Shown here: positions 20,801 through 30,811 of the stretch, in pieces | Layout: each line of letters opens with the position of its first letter | Position numbering within the stretch: position 1 is the stretch's first letter | Assembly: GCA_037176725.1 (NCBI GenBank) | Contig: JAZBRS010000060.1 | Location: forward strand, 56,696,001 to 56,760,000 | Direction of reading: 5' to 3' | From: Posidonia oceanica | Taxonomy: Eukaryota > Streptophyta > Magnoliopsida > Alismatales > Posidoniaceae | Length of the DNA stretch: 64,000 bases | Translations under genes and position numbers: made by a program | Notes under the pieces: generated by a model | The model's input: the letters and a program-made list of their open reading frames with translations, nothing else | Databases searched by the model: none | Told to the model about the DNA's origin: nothing

Positions 20801-23649
20801 TGGGTTACTACAGGCTGGCTAGGGGCTTGGCTAGCTACGGGCTGATCTGGAGTTGGATCTGCCAAGGGTTGGCTAGAGGGTGGGGGCATAACAGGTCTAG
20901 GGTGAGTTGGCCTAGTTGCCGGTGCTGGGGGCCTGTAAATCCTCCCCGATCGCGTTACTTCCGCGCACATTTCTGTGGCGTAGCTGTAAGGGACGCGATG
21001 GGTGTCCAGGGTCAAATCAATGACGACTGGAGCATGTGCTGCGAGCACAGGAGGGGTTACAGGGGGACCTACAGGATGTTGAGGTCTATCTAGGGGATAT
21101 GGTTGTTGGGGTGGGAAGGCTGGGGCAGGTTGAGGTCTGCCTAGAAGGTGTAGCTGAGGCCGCCCTAAAAGGTGGATGGGAGAACTAGGCTGAGCTCTAG
21201 CTAAGAGGTGTACAGGAGATTGAGCCTGAGGGAGCATGGCGGGAGGTGCGAGGGGGCGCTCCAGCCTGGCACGCGGTCGGATCGAATGGATTCCCGACTC
21301 GGAGCCGGCAACTGCCGCCAAATAGAGACTAACTGGGAAAGGCTCAGAGAGGTCAGAGATAAGATCGGAAGGGTCTACTACAGAGGTAGCGGGCCCAGAA
21401 GGAAAGACAGAGTGGACGCCTGAGGTTCCCGCCCCTCCCGGATAAGAGTGCTCCGGTAAAGGTTGGCGGACGACGCCAGAATGCGGGGGAATAGCTGAAG
21501 ATGCAGATGCATGAGTGCGTGCTTGAGTGGGCGCCTCGTGCGTGTCGATCACAATCGTTCCCGATTCGATCAAGTCCTGAATTGCGTTCCGCAGGGAAAA
21601 GCAATTGTCCGTCGAATGCCCGACGCTTCGATGGAAATTGCAGAAGAGGTCCGGCCTAAACCAATGCGGCAGAGGGCTTGGCGGCGGACGGACCTCCGGG
21701 AACTTCAGGAGCGATGCCACCTTCGGCAAGATGTCCGTGAGTGGTTCCACCAGTGGGGTGAAATTCCTCCTCTCAGCGGGTGGTCTTCTTTGCCTTGGGT
21801 GCGAGCCTTGCTGAACCGGTGCGGCAGGATAGACCGGTCTAGCGGTGGTAGTGATGTGCGGTGTGTGCGGGTTTCTAGGTGCAGGAGCGTACACCATCTG
21901 AGCTGGGGCAGGCCGAGACGGCAAGCGAACAGGCGCAGCAGGAGAGTCGACGAATGCAACAGCGGGTTTCGGCGTATCCTTCCTCTTAGGGCGATTGTTG
22001 CTGCTACCGCTGTTGTTGTTGAAGGTGCTGCTGTTGGCACTGTTGCTGCTTATCACTGCCTGCTTAGCGAACGCGGAGAGAGCCGGGAAGTTGCCACTCC
22101 GCAGAGAACTCTCCACGCGCGCTCCAGCTCTGATGAGTGCCGCAAAAGTAGTGACTGGTTGAATGCTAAGCAGAGCTCCGAGAGACGGCTGCGCCCCTTT
22201 GATAACGATCTCGATAGATTCCTCGTCAGAGGGTCTATCTCGAACCTGAGAGGCAAGGGCGCGCCAGCGGCCGACGTACTCCCCGAACGGCTCGCCAGAG
22301 TTCTGCTTGATGGCGACCAAGTCCGCCCTCTTTGGGACAAGATCGAGGTTGAAGGAGTATTGCTCCAGGAACGCCTGACTGAGGTCGTTCCAAGTCTTGA
22401 TGGCTGACATATCGAGTGATGTGAACCACTTGAGTGCCGGCCCGGTCAAACTCTTCTGGAACAAGCGGATCAGCAACCTCTCGTCAGCCTGAAGCTGAGC
22501 GAGATCACCGCAATACGCCTTCAGGTGTGCTACAGGGCAGCCCCTACCATTATACTTTTCGAAGTCCGGGATTTTGAACTTCGGAGGGAGTACCGCCTCT
22601 GGGAAACAGCAGAGGTCCCGGAACTGGTAGGTCTGGTGCTCAGTACCTTGCACTAGTCGTAGTGCCTTCTCCAAGACGTCCATCCGATTATTGATGGGGT
22701 CAGGGATTGCTGCTGCAGGAGAGGGATCAGCAGGGGTAGTGAGCACATACGCCGAATGGGTCGCACCTAAGTGCTCCTCCGGATCTACCATAGCGTCGCC
22801 TGGTGGAGCAACGAGATGGCCGGCGTATCCGTGCTGGGGGATAGTGTATGCAGGAGTGTATGCAGGATGCTGGACTTGAGGGAGAGGAGAAGAGTAAATG
22901 CCATGCTGTGCTGGGACAAGGGTAGGATGGCGGAGCACCAGTTGCTGTGCAGGCGGGGTGCCAGACAGCGAGCCAGTGAGGTACTGGGCTCCAGCCGATC
23001 CAAAGGGTTGACCACCAGAAGGAAATGGAGCATGCTGTGCTAAGTGTTGTGCGGGAGGCGGTAGACGGGCCCCCATCGTCGGAACCGTGAGTAGTTGCGA
23101 CGATGGTCGAGGCGGAGGTGCAGAGGTTGATGCAAGAAATGCAGGAACTGGCCTCGGAGGAACCTCAGGAACGACAGAGACAGAAGAAGGACGAACTGAT
23201 AAAGCCATGCCCTGCAGTTTCTGGGCAAGCTCCATCAGATGCTGGTACTGCGCCTCGGGCGTCTCGCCAGTGGGGACGCTGAAGTGCAGTGCCGGCGGGG
23301 ATTGAGAAACAAGTGGCACGGACACAGACTGTCCGGGAGGGAAGGATTCTACAGAAAAGGTCGCAGCAGCGGTGGAAGGGATGTCGAAAGCGACGTATCC
23401 CTGGGACGGAGGGGGCAGTGGCGTCTCCGGAACGCGAGTAACGGCCGTCAAGATAGACTCGGCGACCGGATCCGGAGGAAGGGAGGCTTGCCACTGTCCC
23501 GGGGTGTACTGAGAACCTAGAGACGTCAGAGGAGGAAACCCTGGCGTCGGAGGGGGAACAAGGGGGATAGAAGGAGCAACCGGAGGGGCCGGAACGGAAA
23601 CACCCTCCGTGACAGGAGTAAAAGAAGGCTCACTAACGTACTGGGCCAT
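14872..23649 (-). CDS. Gag-Pol polyprotein of element A (single open frame)
   Basis: Makes the structural and replication enzymes of the retrotransposon. From the ATG at 23649 the frame codes about 2925 residues; it stays open to 23808 without an earlier ATG, and the shared SRSxM context in B and C supports this start. Approximate domains: proline-rich N-terminus 1-340; Gag core 345-510 (FQKSLTGPALKWFTSLD); CCHC-like knuckle near 670 (CNFH...GH...C); aspartic protease with LVDNGSG (Asp1069) and LLLGRPW; G-patch 1235-1275 (GYTKGTPLGRHGQGI); long Ala/Ser/Gln-rich linker to about 1900; reverse transcriptase 1910-2110 with YVDD at 2051-2054; a first RNase H whose usual TDAS is LSTTQ, so its catalytic Asp is missing; a second RNase H (YFDGA, Asp2357; NNEAEYEA; HGDAM; YADALA); integrase with HHCC finger and Asp2657, Asp2709, Glu2745 (DD35E). 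There is no internal stop and no obvious frameshift signal. Probably translated as one polyprotein and cut by its protease. Confidence 0.93.
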   Translation of the reverse strand: MAQYVSEPSFTPVTEGVSVPAPPVAPSIPLVPPPTPGFPPLTSLGSQYTPGQWQASLPPDPVAESILTAVTRVPETPLPPPSQGYVAFDIPSTAAATFSVESFPPGQSVSVPLVSQSPPALHFSVPTGETPEAQYQHLMELAQKLQGMALSVRPSSVSVVPEVPPRPVPAFLASTSAPPPRPSSQLLTVPTMGARLPPPAQHLAQHAPFPSGGQPFGSAGAQYLTGSLSGTPPAQQLVLRHPTLVPAQHGIYSSPLPQVQHPAYTPAYTIPQHGYAGHLVAPPGDAMVDPEEHLGATHSAYVLTTPADPSPAAAIPDPINNRMDVLEKALRLVQGTEHQTYQFRDLCCFPEAVLPPKFKIPDFEKYNGRGCPVAHLKAYCGDLAQLQADERLLIRLFQKSLTGPALKWFTSLDMSAIKTWNDLSQAFLEQYSFNLDLVPKRADLVAIKQNSGEPFGEYVGRWRALASQVRDRPSDEESIEIVIKGAQPSLGALLSIQPVTTFAALIRAGARVESSLRSGNFPALSAFAKQAVISSNSANSSTFNNNSGSSNNRPKRKDTPKPAVAFVDSPAAPVRLPSRPAPAQMVYAPAPRNPHTPHITTTARPVYPAAPVQQGSHPRQRRPPAERRNFTPLVEPLTDILPKVASLLKFPEVRPPPSPLPHWFRPDLFCNFHRSVGHSTDNCFSLRNAIQDLIESGTIVIDTHEAPTQARTHASASSAIPPHSGVVRQPLPEHSYPGGAGTSGVHSVFPSGPATSVVDPSDLISDLSEPFPVSLYLAAVAGSESGIHSIRPRARLERPLAPPAMLPQAQSPVHLLARAQPSSPIHLLGRPQLHLLGRPQPAPAFPPQQPYPLDRPQHPVGPPVTPPVLAAHAPVVIDLTLDTHRVPYSYATEMCAEVTRSGRIYRPPAPATRPTHPRPVMPPPSSQPLADPTPDQPVASQAPSQPVVTQLPATTPLEPARITPPAVRRSQPKADLTSQLKKVKADISIWDLIHTSAEHREAFLRVFQAACVSQSIEPSALESMVGLIAEPQVISFTSDELPPAGINHNQPLFVTVQFKNFRIPLTLVDNGSGLNVCPLRTTTKLGFKAEDITPAVKGMTAFDNTHHDALGILIIPLAIGPVVFDVEFYVVDLKPNFNLLLGRPWLHKHQVLPSTLHRMIKYRRGDDVIVVMAENFEKERIEAVSPVSSQSIPFDPETSEALYRVNRCEPVNFVPDLERVNSLTVHNNPFRMVENVCHRWGYTKGTPLGRHGQGIAEPIVAVERRKSEGLGYEPKLNEDHCFQLRAHAPAIPRDLTNFTSAGILGSTDYQATAPAEDWVCVEDYYSDEEQSDATEAVPISSAETVVRAEAPQSVCLAPPLAETAGGSAGPVADSSSHPSAATTASQEQSAAVQETETLLLAEPSMLPAVTATSVPLPPSLEGQSINSVSSVAQPAPSSSSSGMQLAQSTPHSPGNLQQLSWQDPMASEAALSQLRPDTKGQLSTTLFGPLSPPKSTPACSPAVTLEAYSSVAPLAYLFGPSTSELPPSDAPVNQTMQTPRAAICLAAGPVPQAPGAYYVDSPSDEEEGVAIEAQVDSWMSDLELLYQEQLKSIAEDLAEHQAAERKGKAVVTDPPLQEDHAPIMVLEDSAAPDSPRPDELITLQPEGGSRWFVQPMPHLSKTSSGGDQISRQSGVPSTGTLKDPEGGASAVDAAAAEQNASAASAAQSAAEQSAVSAAVSVEPSAESAKHSAESVKPEQAVEGVAGTEVAHRGYKNTRVSVTILKRHQGQAAEHIHSFNITSSSFEKEILSELVAYGEEDDTGMDETDKPLPEFRPYDDDPEGPNLHVEEETEVVNIGTAEEVREVCISAQLSSQARAEFVAFLREYADVFTWSYEDMVGLDIEIVVHNLPLNPDAKPVKQKLRRWRPQWLLMIKEEIMKQLGVNFLKVVLYPEWLANIVPVPKKDGRIRICIDYRDLNKVSPKDDFPLPHIDVLVDNTAGHKMLSFMDSFSGYNQIKMAEEDMEKTSFITPWGVFCYQVMPFGLKNAGATYQRAMTALFHDLMHQEVEVYVDDMIAKTKEPEDHLACLRKLFDRLRKYKLRLNPKKCAFGVSSSKLLGYIVSQRGIEVDPLKAQAIVDMPPPRTEKEVRSLLGRLQFISRFIAQLTPICEPIFKLLRKNAQIHWSEECQAAFAKIKQLLTKPPVLVPPTPGRPLLLYLSTTQHSMGAVLGQHDESGRKERAIYYLSKKFNECEARYTTLEKTCLSLVWAAQKLRHYMMAYPVQLLCRHDPIKFLFQKPAMVGRCAKWQVLLSQYDITFVTQKSMKGQAMADHLADLPLPEYQPLQTQFPDEDILFAMEGSEQKDPEEAEEWQLYFDGAVNKKGRGVGAVLTTPQGQMTPFARKLTFTCTNNEAEYEACILGLKVALEHEAQKLHVHGDAMLVISQVNGEWKTKDPKLVPYHEHLLRLMEKFKSIRFTYLNRAKNAYADALATLASWLTISEDSIVDVSVTRIEQPAYCMSIEEADPAEGQPWYQDIKSFLESGSFPPDTTATDKRTLARLASKYVLGAGQLYRRSYNQMLLRCLNKSEADTLMLQVHAGTCGPHMNGVLLAKKIMLQGYFWQTMEADCCRFVRRCHSCQIHGNFIKAPPHQLHNMSSPWPFSTWGIDVIGAIHPAASNGHRYILVAIDYFTKWVEAASYRTVTALATEKFIRNNIVARYGVPHSVISDNGSNFIAKRIEEYLQSLKIKHHRSSPYRPQMNGAVESANKNIVKILKKMAEIHKDWHDKLPYALWAYRTSIRTSTGATPYSLVYGMEAVLPVEVEIPSLRILREAELEEAEWVEDRCVQLNLIDERRLQAMHNAHCYQKRMARAFLKKVQPRSFQSGDLVLRAIHLPDGRGKFRPNWRGPFVVKQIFSGGAATLEDMDRVEQSEPVNLCYLKKYYQ

Positions 23650-23808
23650 TGCTGACCTAGAGCGTGTGAGAACAGGGCTGCGACGGGTATTCAAGCGGTG
23701 CTTCCTAAGAGGAGCTATCGTCGCAAGTGCAGATAGCTCGGAAGGGGAATGGTCGCGCACTAAGTCGTAAAAGGGCGTCAACGGGGGTCGATACTCGAGC
23801 TTTGGCAA

Positions 23809-24961
23809 AGCGGAACTCGCTTACCGATCATGCTAACACAACAGAAGGAAATTAGGGTTAGAGGCTAAGAAGATGAATGCAAATGAGTTAGTTAAATGGC
23901 ATGAATGACGTGCATGCTTTCTAGTATGCCCCCCTTTACCTAACTAGTGTTTCCTAGCAAGGTTGTCTACTTCGGGTATCCCTGGATGTGCGGGTCACCG
24001 ACTCAGGTCAGAAAAAGTAGGTCCCCTGTCTAACTCCCAGCCCAAAGCTCAGGAAATGACAGGGTGGTGCGTTGGTGGCCTCTACCCCGCCAAAGCGTGG
24101 GTGGTACCCTCTACTAACACCGACACGACCCCCAGACAAGGAGGGGACGGACCGACCAACTTATGCCACGCCCAAAGCAGTGGAACAAGAGGCCGGAACC
24201 GTCCTTCGCAGACTAGTAGGTGGACTCAGAGGAGAAGAATGCATGCCCTATATGATGCTTATGCAAAATGATTAGAGTTTTTTATCTTGCGCATTTTATT
24301 AACCAAAGGGAGTGAAGGATTGTTTGTAGTCTCTAGTTGCTCCTAGAAGTTCTTTTTACTTGCATTTTTTAGTTAACCATGGGGGAAGCAGACAAGTCTC
24401 TACTACCCTAAGCATGGCAAGTGCAAAAGGGAAGAAAACCAGTCAAAATGGCAAGCAACCATCATACAACAAAGCAAAAGGCATGTTCATGGCATGTGCG
24501 AGTGTTTGTGAATATGATGGTGAAAAAGAAGCATTCATCAAGTCAAAAGGCATGTAAGCATAGTATGTGCGTGTGTAGTGACATAGCAAGGGTGTAAAAG
24601 AAGCATTCAACATCCAAAAAGCATGTATTTTAGCCAAACAAAGTATGTAGACATGCAATGTGCAAGAATTAAAGCAATAATGAGCAAGTAAGACGAAGTA
24701 AGGTAAAAGTAAGCGGGCTGTAAGGGAAATAAGAGCATGAGCAAGACAGAAAGTAAATAAACAAGCAAAGGAGCAAAGCCTAGCAGAAAGGGAGCGCAAA
24801 ACGAGGCGAAAGAGGTGCAAAACCTAAGCAAAGTAGCCACGAAGCGACTCGCTAGGCATTTGCACGGAAAAGCGAGCAAAACAGGCAAAGAAGGCACACA
24901 AGGCAGACAAAGCTGCAAAACAGGCGAGCGAAAAGCCGAGAACGAAAGCCGGAGTCTAGCA
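23809..24961 (-). other. Leader of element A between primer site and gag
   Basis: No coding frame. Two parts stand out. Near 24440-24960 AGCAAAAG and GCAAGC words are repeated and low in complexity. At about 23930-24260 a block is clearly conserved in the leaders of elements B (about 36570-36900) and C (about 50800-51120). The shared words include GTGCGTT, GGTACCCTCTACTAAC, GACCGACCAAC and ATGCATGCCCTATATGA, so the block has probably kept a function such as packaging or translation control. Near 23835 a GGTAAGCGAG resembles a splice donor; B and C have GGTCAGTGAGC at the matching place. Confidence 0.55.
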
Positions 24962-24979
24962 TCCCCAGCGGAGTCGCCA
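24962..24979 (-). other. Primer-binding site of element A (tRNA-Arg)
   Basis: One base after the 5' LTR end, the minus strand reads TGGCGACTCCGCTGGGGA, complementary to a tRNA 3' end ending GGAGTCG-CCA. Plant tRNA-Arg with acceptor strand GACTCCG fits; tRNA-Arg is the reported primer for Ogre elements. The same site with small changes starts elements B (37530-37547) and C (51712-51729). Confidence 0.85.
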
Positions 24980-24980
24980 C

Positions 24981-27900
24981 TGTAGCGATCCCGATCGGAA
25001 TCAGGCTCGCTATTAGCGGCGATTGGATCCGAGGAAGGGGCTCAGCTCGAAAACACTTAAAATCGAGGAGAAAAGGGAAAGATAAGACAAATCAGAGTCG
25101 CCACCATGTCTATTAACGGAAGACAAGGAAAACCGGGGAAATGCGTGAATTAACACGCAAAACCAAGCAAGAAATGCAAAGCGAAGCAATGCAAAGGAAA
25201 ACAAATGCAAATGAATGCAAATGAGATGACTCTAGCCCGGAATAAGGGCAATATGGTCATTGCGGGCCAAAAGACAGGGCAAGGACTCCTGTTACGCGCG
25301 GGGAAGGTGTTAGGCACCCCCGACACGCCCGAGAATCGGTCTTTCTAGGCTTACGCTCGCATACGCAGGGGAATGCAGGATTGAATGCCTATGTGCCTAT
25401 GAATGCCTAAATGAATGCTCAAGGAGTGCTCTAAGTGGGAAAATGCAAGGCAGGGAAGTAAACGTGCTCTCTAAGTGCTCAGCTACGCTGTCCGTGTTCC
25501 GAACCAGGCGAAACCTAGCTCGTGAGAACTCCAGGCAGTAAGCATCACAGCCCTATATGCAAATGCAAGCGAGAAAACAAAACAGCGAGAAAACCATGCA
25601 ATGCGATCGACATGCAAGGGGAAAACGGCGCAAAACACGCAAAACGGGATGAGAAATGAGCAACGCACGCGAAACGATGCAAAAGGGGAAAAACGACGCG
25701 CAAAACAAGCGAGAAAGCAAGACAGCACGCAAAACAAGACAAGGGAGCAAAGGGGCACGCAAAACGAGATGAGAAAACGGAATGGCATGCAAAACGGAGC
25801 GAAAGAATGAAACTGGCATGTAAAACGAGCGAGAAGGCAAGACAGCGCGCAAAACAAAGCAAGAAAACAGAAGGGCACGCAAAACGGTGCCAAAACGAGA
25901 GCAAGCACGCAAAACGGTGCCAAAACAACGAAGCAAAACCTCGGAAAAGCCATGAGAATGCAGGAAAAGATCAGAAGGGGCCAAAGGAAAGTCAAAACAA
26001 CGTGTGTGTAAGGACAGACGTCGTTCGGGACCACTCAGAGTAGGTGTGAAGACCTACAGAGGGGGGAGTGTGCAAACGGAGGGATTACCACCTTTTTGCG
26101 ACTGTTTCCCGCTAAACCGTTCCACGGTGTGTCTCGCATGCTGCCCAAAGCTCGCAATGCGATCGGATCGTGGAAAAGGAGGAAGAAAGTCACATAAAGT
26201 GGCGAATCCAGGGAGAACGCAACACAAAACGCACAGGGGAACGCGAAACGAGGATTTGAATGGACAAGCAGAAGGGGGAAGTCCTATTCTACATGCTCAA
26301 AGAGACAGAAAGCGGAAACAAGGAAAACTGTGCAAATGGCATGCAAATGAATGCAATGCAGGGGTTCAGGAGGTCGTACCTGGAGATCCGGGAGCCTGAT
26401 CTGAAATCTGTCTGGTCCATGCTGAAGAGCGCCTTGTCGCGGTCGCCTGGGCAGCTTACTTGAGAAGATCCAACGGCCGGATGAGAAGATATTGCAGCTT
26501 CAAGGTGGAAAGGCTAGAATAGGGGAGAAGAACAGACCTAGGTGTTCAGGAGGTCCTAGGGATGTGCAAAAAGGTCCTCCCAAGTGAAGGGGAGCTAAAA
26601 GTGCTTAGTGTGTGCAAAAGATGCTAGAATGCAAGACTAAATGAATGCAGGATGCATGCAAAAGCAAGGAAAAGCAAAGAGAAGTAACTTGGGAAAACCA
26701 GGAATTCAGAAGGCATTTTGAAGAAGAAAAGGGGCTAGAAATGCAAATTTCCCAGAAAACAGGGTTTCATGGGAAGGGATTTTGAAAACAGGGGAAGACA
26801 GAGGCCTTTTTGGCAAAAAACTAGGCTCAGAAAGTTGTTTTGAAAGGTAGGTATGCTTTAGGAGAGGTTTTGAAACCAAAAAAGGTCAGAGTGCAAATTT
26901 TTAAAAAACTAGGGTCTAAAATGCAATTTTTCTAGAAAATTAGGTTCTGGGGAGTCTGGGAATATTAGTAGATGGTCTGTATGAAGTTTGGTAGGCATAG
27001 GAGCTAAAATGCAACCTAGGGGCAAAATGGTCTTTTCACATGATTTTTTAAAAGATGCAAGGACCTATGTGTGATTTTGAAATCATGCAGGGGCTGAAAA
27101 TGCAATTTAGTATGGAAAACATGCTCTGAAAATTAAATAACAGGACCACAGTGCAATTTTCAAAAAGATCAGGGTCAAAAATGCAATGTAATAAGCTAAA
27201 ATGCATGCAGCACAGTTACTGTCCATTTAAAATGGACCTAAGTGCAAATATGCGAAAACAGAGGGTAAAATATGCAATGCAGTATGCAAAAATAAAAAAT
27301 AAATCCTAAGTTCTACAGTGCATGGGACTTAAATGCAAAAATAAAAACATGCAGGGGGCCAGGATGCAATGCAGTATGGTAAAGTTAATGCATTTAAATA
27401 AGATGATTTGGTGCAGGACTTAAGTGCAAAAAACGAAAACAGAGGGGCTAAAATGCAAAATAACATAACAGCACAGCACAGTAAATGGACTATATTGCAA
27501 ATACTGAAAAACATAAACAGATCATGCAATTTAGCAAAGTATTTAATTTAAAACCAAGCAGAATAAATGAAATAAGGACTGGAATGCAAAATGACAGAAA
27601 CTTAAACCAAATATGCAATATTTACACAGAAACTATATAACTAGAAAAATAATTAAACAGTGATCTGCCGGCGGTGGCTGGCACTGTAGCAGGATGCCAC
27701 CGGAGCTCAGCACCGCCAGCACGGGGGCTTGTAGACGTATTGACCGACGGAGGCTGCTACCGGCGTTCGTGCGGAGCTCCGGAGATCGCCGGGGGATCGC
27801 TCTGTCGACTGGAGCAGCAGGAGGAACGGCAGCCGGCGCCGGAGAAGAGATACTATCCGGCGACTCGCAGTTGGGGCAGGAGGATCGGGAACTGGCCTCT

Positions 27901-30811
27901 GGTTGGCGGGAAAGCAACAGAGGAGGGAGAGGGAGCGGAGGAGGTGAGGAAGTACCTGCGGTGGCGCCTGGTGCGTCCCCCCGACCTCAGCAGTGTCGGA
28001 GGTGGCCGGTGGAGGTCGTGCGGTTGCTGCAGGCGTCGCCGGCTGCTTGCGAGGATTGGGATCACCTCAGAGCAAACCTCCGGAGCTTCCTGGATGGCTG
28101 GACGGCTGCTGCGAAGACTGGAGGAAGATCCGGCTGATCGTGGGTTCACAGAGGCAGCCGGAGGTCGGGGGAGTTGTTCGCTGCACGTCGGCTCGGATGG
28201 AGCCCTCCGGGAGGTTGCTGGGGATCTGAGGAGTCGATCTGGATGCTCGGAGAAGGTTTCTGGAGAGTGTAGAGTGAGTTTGATGGCTGGGTCGACTTTC
28301 TGGTCCGAAGGTGACACAGGTGTTTGGAGTGGAGTTTAAGGTCTGTGGTGGATGGTTTGGTTTGCTGTCGGAGGCTCTGGAAAGGTGGATGTCTGGTGGA
28401 GTTCTGGGTGGAGTTTGGGAGGATTCTGTGGATTGTGGAGGAGGGAATTATGGAATGGGTTCTAGTTGGTTGCAGTTGGCTTCAGAGGATGATTTGGGGC
28501 AGTTTTGGGTGATGGAATGGCTGTAGAAAGGTGAAGGGGAATGGCTGTGTTTTGGGTGAACTTGGGGGAGTAATTGGGAGGAGGATGAAGGCCGGGAAGG
28601 GGTTTGGTTTTCTGGAAAAGGAGGAAGAAGGTTTTCTGAAGATTTCAGAAGGAATGGGAGAAGGATCAGGTGTGGAGATTGGTCTGGAATTGGGATCTCT
28701 CTCCGGGATGCCAAGGACTCTTCAACACTCCCTTCTGCCCTCTCTTCTCACTCTGGAATTGGAAGAAATGCAGTGGAGAAGGAAGATGGCACAGGTGGAA
28801 AAAAGTTGGGAATTCTGGTTTCTCTCAGGTTGGGTTCTCTGATTGCTCTCTCTGGATCGCTCACGCTCTCTGGGTTTGCTCTCTTGCTGAAGGTTTATTC
28901 GCCCACCGAAGGAGGAACGAAGGAGAGGCTTATATCCGGCTGCTGGCGCGCTTCCGAATTTCAAATTCGTCGGCGGCCACTGCAGCAGAGGAGACGGCGA
29001 GGCGACCGACTCCGGATATGGTGCTGAGATGGGGAGACGGCGAGCTGCTGTAGATGAAAGGACGGAGCTTCGAATTCAAATGGATGGAGGGAGATCTGTA
29101 GCAGCGAGCTCGCGGGAAGGAAATCCGGTGGAAGCGCGAGGAAGAAGAAGGAGAAAACGGGCCGGACTGCTGCGGGCCGAGAAAAAGCAGAGAAAATAGA
29201 AAAAAAAAAAGGAAACGGGCTGGATTGAGCCCAGTAAGGAAAAGAAAGAAAGAAAGAAAGAAGGAAGAAAGAAAGAGAGGGTAGAATGGGGAAATAAAAT
29301 AGGAAAAAATAAATTAAAAATAAGTAAAAATATTAAGGTGCTTGTGCTGTGAATCAGGATCTTAACCAGATTTTTTAATGACTTCTTTTGGTTAATTAGT
29401 GTGGTTTAAATGGGTTTTGGGCTTGATTAGGATTTTAGGGTTTTGGTTTTGCTTTTAATTAGTTTTCACTTGATTAAATGTTTGTTAAACCTTTTTTAAA
29501 TTGTTTAAAAAATGTGTTTCCCTTGTTGGACACTTAGGATATTAATTAGGATTTTTTTAGGATTTAATTTCTCATTAATTAGGATGTTTTTTTTTTTTAG
29601 ACTTTTAAGTTGTAGTCTTGTTAAGGTTTTTCCTGCTCAAATCTTTTAAGTTATGTCTTGATTTTTTATTTATTGGTTTTTCTTGAAGTTTTTAGTTGGA
29701 TTTTTCTGGTTTGATAGGGTGTTTTTTAGGCTTTTCAGATGTGTTTTTCTTTTCTTTTTTAATTAAGTTTTTTACTTGTTTTTCTTATGTTTATTAGGTT
29801 AAGTCTTTTGCTTTTTTTAATTGCTTGTTTTAGTATTTGATTTTTTAATTCTTCTTTTTGGGTTTGTCTTTTAATTCCTCTGATGGGTTTTTACTTTTGG
29901 TGAGTTTAGATCTCATTCTAGTTTTTTTCTTGATTTTTCAGTGTTTTCTTTTGATTTATTTTGCATTTTTTAGTTTGCATGCTTGGTTTTCTTTTTAGCT
30001 TGCTTAAGTTAAGTTTAAGTTGTTAATTGCTTGTTTAACATTTTTTAATTGTTTTTCTTAGTGTACTGATTTGTTTGTTTTATGTTTTGAGATTTTACAG
30101 ATTTTTATGGGTTTTTGTGGATCTTTGCAGAAGGGAGAAAAGGAAAAGGGAAGGAGGAACGAAATGGAAAAAGAGGGAGATAAAAGGAAAAAGGATAGGT
30201 TGGAGGAAAACGATTTTTAAAAATTCAGAAAAAGTGTTAAAAATAAAGTAAAAATAGGGATAAGATAGAGGAAGGATAGAAGCACAGAGGGGGCCCACAG
30301 CCAGACCAGAAAAAGGGTAAGAAAGGGATGAAAAGAGAGATGATAATCAGGAGAGAGAGGAGAGAGAAAATGATAATCCCGGAGAGAGAAAAGGATAATT
30401 TGGGTGAAAGGGGGTCTTAATGGTCTTGGAATGGGGTGAGAATTGGTGGGTGGGTAGTCTAGGGTTTGAAGTGTTGGGTCTAAGGTTTTGGTTCGATTTT
30501 GAGGAGATTTTGGAGGGGTTTCAAGGTGTGAAAGAAGGGTAGTTTCTCCTAGGTTTTCTAGGGTTTTCAAGGATGGGTTGGGTTTGGAAATTTCTAAGTT
30601 TTTGGGTAGGCTTGTTGGGTGGATAGTGGTTGGTTTTCCTATGGATTTTGGTTAGGTTTTGAGGTCGGGAAAGGGGGTAAAGGTTTAGGTCAAAAAGGGC
30701 TATTTTTGAAAGGTAGAGAGGAGGATTAGGGTTAAGGTTTGGTTGGGGTTTGATCCAGCAATCACCAAGGGGGCTCCAAGGGTCCAGGCCTGCCAAGATG
30801 GGGTGTCAACA
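24981..30811 (-). repeat. 5' LTR of element A (right copy, 5831 bp)
   Basis: Nearly identical to 2976-8787 over its whole length. Differences seen by eye are about 20 single-base changes, many C/T or G/A. Indels are an extra 30-bp unit at about 25890-25920 (a tandem copy of a CACGCAAAACGG-containing segment), about 9 bp missing near 29140 and 2 bp missing near 30350. This is the promoter-bearing copy: transcription should start downstream (lower coordinate) of the TATA box at 28929-28935. That leaves a U3 of about 1.9 kb and an unusually long R-U5 of about 3.9 kb. Confidence 0.94.
28927..28937 (-). promoter_or_regulatory. Putative TATA box, 5' LTR of element A
   Basis: Same ATATAAGC motif as in the left LTR, here in the copy that should drive element transcription toward lower coordinates. 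The start site would be expected about 30 bases downstream, near 28900. No cap-site or reporter evidence is available. Confidence 0.5.

Larger units (their letters stand above)
2976..30811 (-). mobile_element. Element A: complete 27.8-kb Tat/Ogre-type Ty3/gypsy retrotransposon
   Basis: Two near-identical LTRs (2976-8787 and 24981-30811) bracket a 16.2-kb internal region. In element sense (minus strand) the order is: 5' LTR, tRNA-Arg primer site, 1.2-kb leader, gag, protease, G-patch, linker, reverse transcriptase, degenerate RNase H, second RNase H, integrase, A-rich spacer, PMD-like frame with two stops, structured repeat region, polypurine tract, 3' LTR. The second RNase H before integrase, the primer type and the LTR size place it in the Tat/Ogre group. 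The pol frame is intact. Ends are TG...CA and the target duplication is perfect. LTR divergence by eye is about 0.4%, which suggests a recent insertion. Unlike typical Ogre elements, gag-pro and RT are one frame, and the extra frame is 3' of pol, not 5' of gag. Confidence 0.93.

Noticed and set aside
21511..22407. 298-aa plus-strand frame
   Set aside because: It is the shadow of the gag region of element A on the other strand; the gag frame has domain support and homologues in B and C, this one has none.
24962..24979. tRNA gene
   Set aside because: Only the 3' 18 nt of a tRNA-Arg complement are present, at the exact place of a primer-binding site; no cloverleaf around it.
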